Assembly (NCBI RefSeq): GCF_037975245.1
Contig: NC_092575.1
Span: 10,136,001 to 10,200,000, forward strand
Length of the DNA stretch: 64,000 nt
From: Apostichopus japonicus
Lineage: Eukaryota > Echinodermata > Holothuroidea > Aspidochirotida > Stichopodidae
Direction of reading: 5' to 3'
Position 1 is the stretch's first letter. Each line of letters opens with the position of its first letter. Of this stretch, positions 62,585 through 64,000 are shown piece by piece. A model generated the notes under the pieces. That model was not told the origin of the DNA. It saw nothing but the letters and a program-made list of their open reading frames with translations, and did not search any database. A program made the position numbers and the translations under genes.

Positions 62585-64000
62585 CCATCTGTAAACTGGC
62601 CAAAACTCAAATGCATTGATAACCTCTTTGTGACCTATACTCTAGAATTGAGAATTGGGGATCTCATGAGATGCATTCAAGGTAAAAATCTTTAATACTT
62701 AATAAATGAAACTTCAATAAAAAAAAAAACCATTGACCGTAATATAATCCAGTAGGTGGTAATGAATAATAGTTATGGTTGTTGTATGCGTGATATTTGA
62801 TAATGCTGACCATTGTATGGGCATGTTTGAATGAAAGCGTGCATTGCTTATTTACCCAACGATTTGGTCCTGGCAAAACTTCGATGCTAGGAAATTAGTT
62901 TGACAATGCGTACATTTTGCCAGTTAAGTGCGTCATAAATAACCCACTACTGTAGTATCTCTATGAATTATTAAGCCTAACGTTATCCAATTGCAGACAT
63001 CACTGTACTGTGCTTACAACCTGTTAGTGTTACATTGCAATGGTACACTACAACTAAGAAAGGCAGCCAAATGTTCTGGAAACAACTGCGAACGGAAATA
63101 AAAATGTTACTTCATGTGACATAATCAACAAAAATTGACTGATCGACCCCCTCAATCTTACCGCATAAATTTTATTTTGATACTTCACATTATTCTGTTT
63201 TTAAATTTACCGCTGGCATTTTCAGTCCGTTGTTGATCCGTACGTATGCGCAATTACTAATGCAGTGGTCATCCTATTGTTTTGCCACTACAACGCGCCT
63301 GTATTATGATATAGAGGTTACTAGCCGTCAAAAAAACTTATCCAAACTAAGTGTACGTATGTCAAAATGAAACTTCAGATCTCAATAATTTGTGTATAAA
63401 AATACAAAAATTATATTTAATATGTAGCAAGCAAAAAATAAGAGTAAGGATGAAATGCTAGAACAAGATTTCAGTACTTATTTGGATCATTGTTATACAT
63501 CAGTTCAAACTCTCGGAGTGCTTAGTAAGGCTCGGTATTAGGCCATAGGTTATGTCTTAAGTTTATCCCCGCAGTCATTTGGTGAATTCTATTATTTAAA
63601 AGTTATATTTAAAAAACATTTATAAGACTTCAAATCCATAAAAGTTATACAGTTGTAAAGTATAAATGCATAATTTTATTTTGTAAGAATTTAGATTATA
63701 AATATTCCCGGAATCATAGGGACAAATTCGGCGCCTCCATTTGATCAGTTGTCAAGCAGCAACACATGTAAACATCAACGTTTTATGAACATGGCCTAGG
63801 CAAAACTAAACCTGGCTGAATTTAGTTGACAGACGAGCGATTTGAGTAGGCCTGGACTGCCTGCCATTCCTAACCAGCAACGATCGTCCAGTTTATATCA
63901 AAGAATTAACTGAGTGGCTTTCCACACCGCTTAATAGGCCTACTTGAGTTAAGAACCTTCCCATAGCCGGGTCATAGATCCATGGTTTCATCTTTATTTC
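62585..64000. other. upstream region of CENPJ; candidate 5' UTR exon near 63,211-63,290
   Basis: On minus, the segment with GCGCATACGTACGGATC and ending ATGCCAGCG|GTAAAT (donor at 63,210-63,209) is a candidate noncoding first exon, since CpGs cluster there (CCGTACGTATGCGC and CAACGCGCC). This is weak evidence, and no TATA box or initiator was assigned. Nothing else was recognised to the window end. Confidence 0.25.

Overview
The window is metazoan genomic DNA: AT-rich, with widely spaced genes, long GT-AG introns and dense short non-autonomous transposons and minisatellites. No prokaryotic architecture is present. The gene content and the repeat style (hAT MITEs, tRNA-derived SINEs, many minisatellites) suggest a marine invertebrate, probably a deuterostome such as an echinoderm or hemichordate. 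That placement is inference; no taxon-diagnostic sequence was found.

Layout. From 1 to about 30.6 kb I see no recognisable protein gene. This stretch holds tandem arrays (41-bp units at 0.8-1.2 kb, 9-bp units at 4.66-5.04 kb, an ATC tract at 13.1 kb, 42-bp units at 17.6-19.1 kb, a palindrome at 21.2 kb, 32-bp units at 22.8-23.6 kb) and several transposons whose ends can be set to the base by target-site duplications. From 30,683 to 37,266 (+) lies an unrecognised two-exon gene (331 codons) with a 5.6-kb intron. That intron contains a tRNA-Leu(CAG) gene at 35,199-35,282 and a cluster of hAT-type elements, one nested inside another. From 61,236 down to 41,261 (-) lies the complete coding sequence of CENPJ (CPAP/SAS-4), the centriole assembly and length-control protein: 19 coding exons, 4,080 bp, 1,359 codons before the stop, with phase agreement at all 18 junctions. 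It carries the N-terminal coiled coil, the PN2-3 tubulin-binding motif, the central coiled coil and the complete C-terminal TCP10/G-box repeat domain. Its introns hold tandem duplications, a 1.1-kb polypurine/polypyrimidine minisatellite beside the exon-10 acceptor, and three SINE insertions. A Mutator-like MITE lies upstream of the coding start.

The most notable structural theme is the hAT-type MITE population. At least seven elements have 8-bp (exact or 7/8) target duplications or recognisable inverted ends. Elements with different terminal repeats share one internal GC-rich module, in both orientations, which suggests module exchange or a common ancestor whose ends diverged. No immunity, toxin or viral system was detected.
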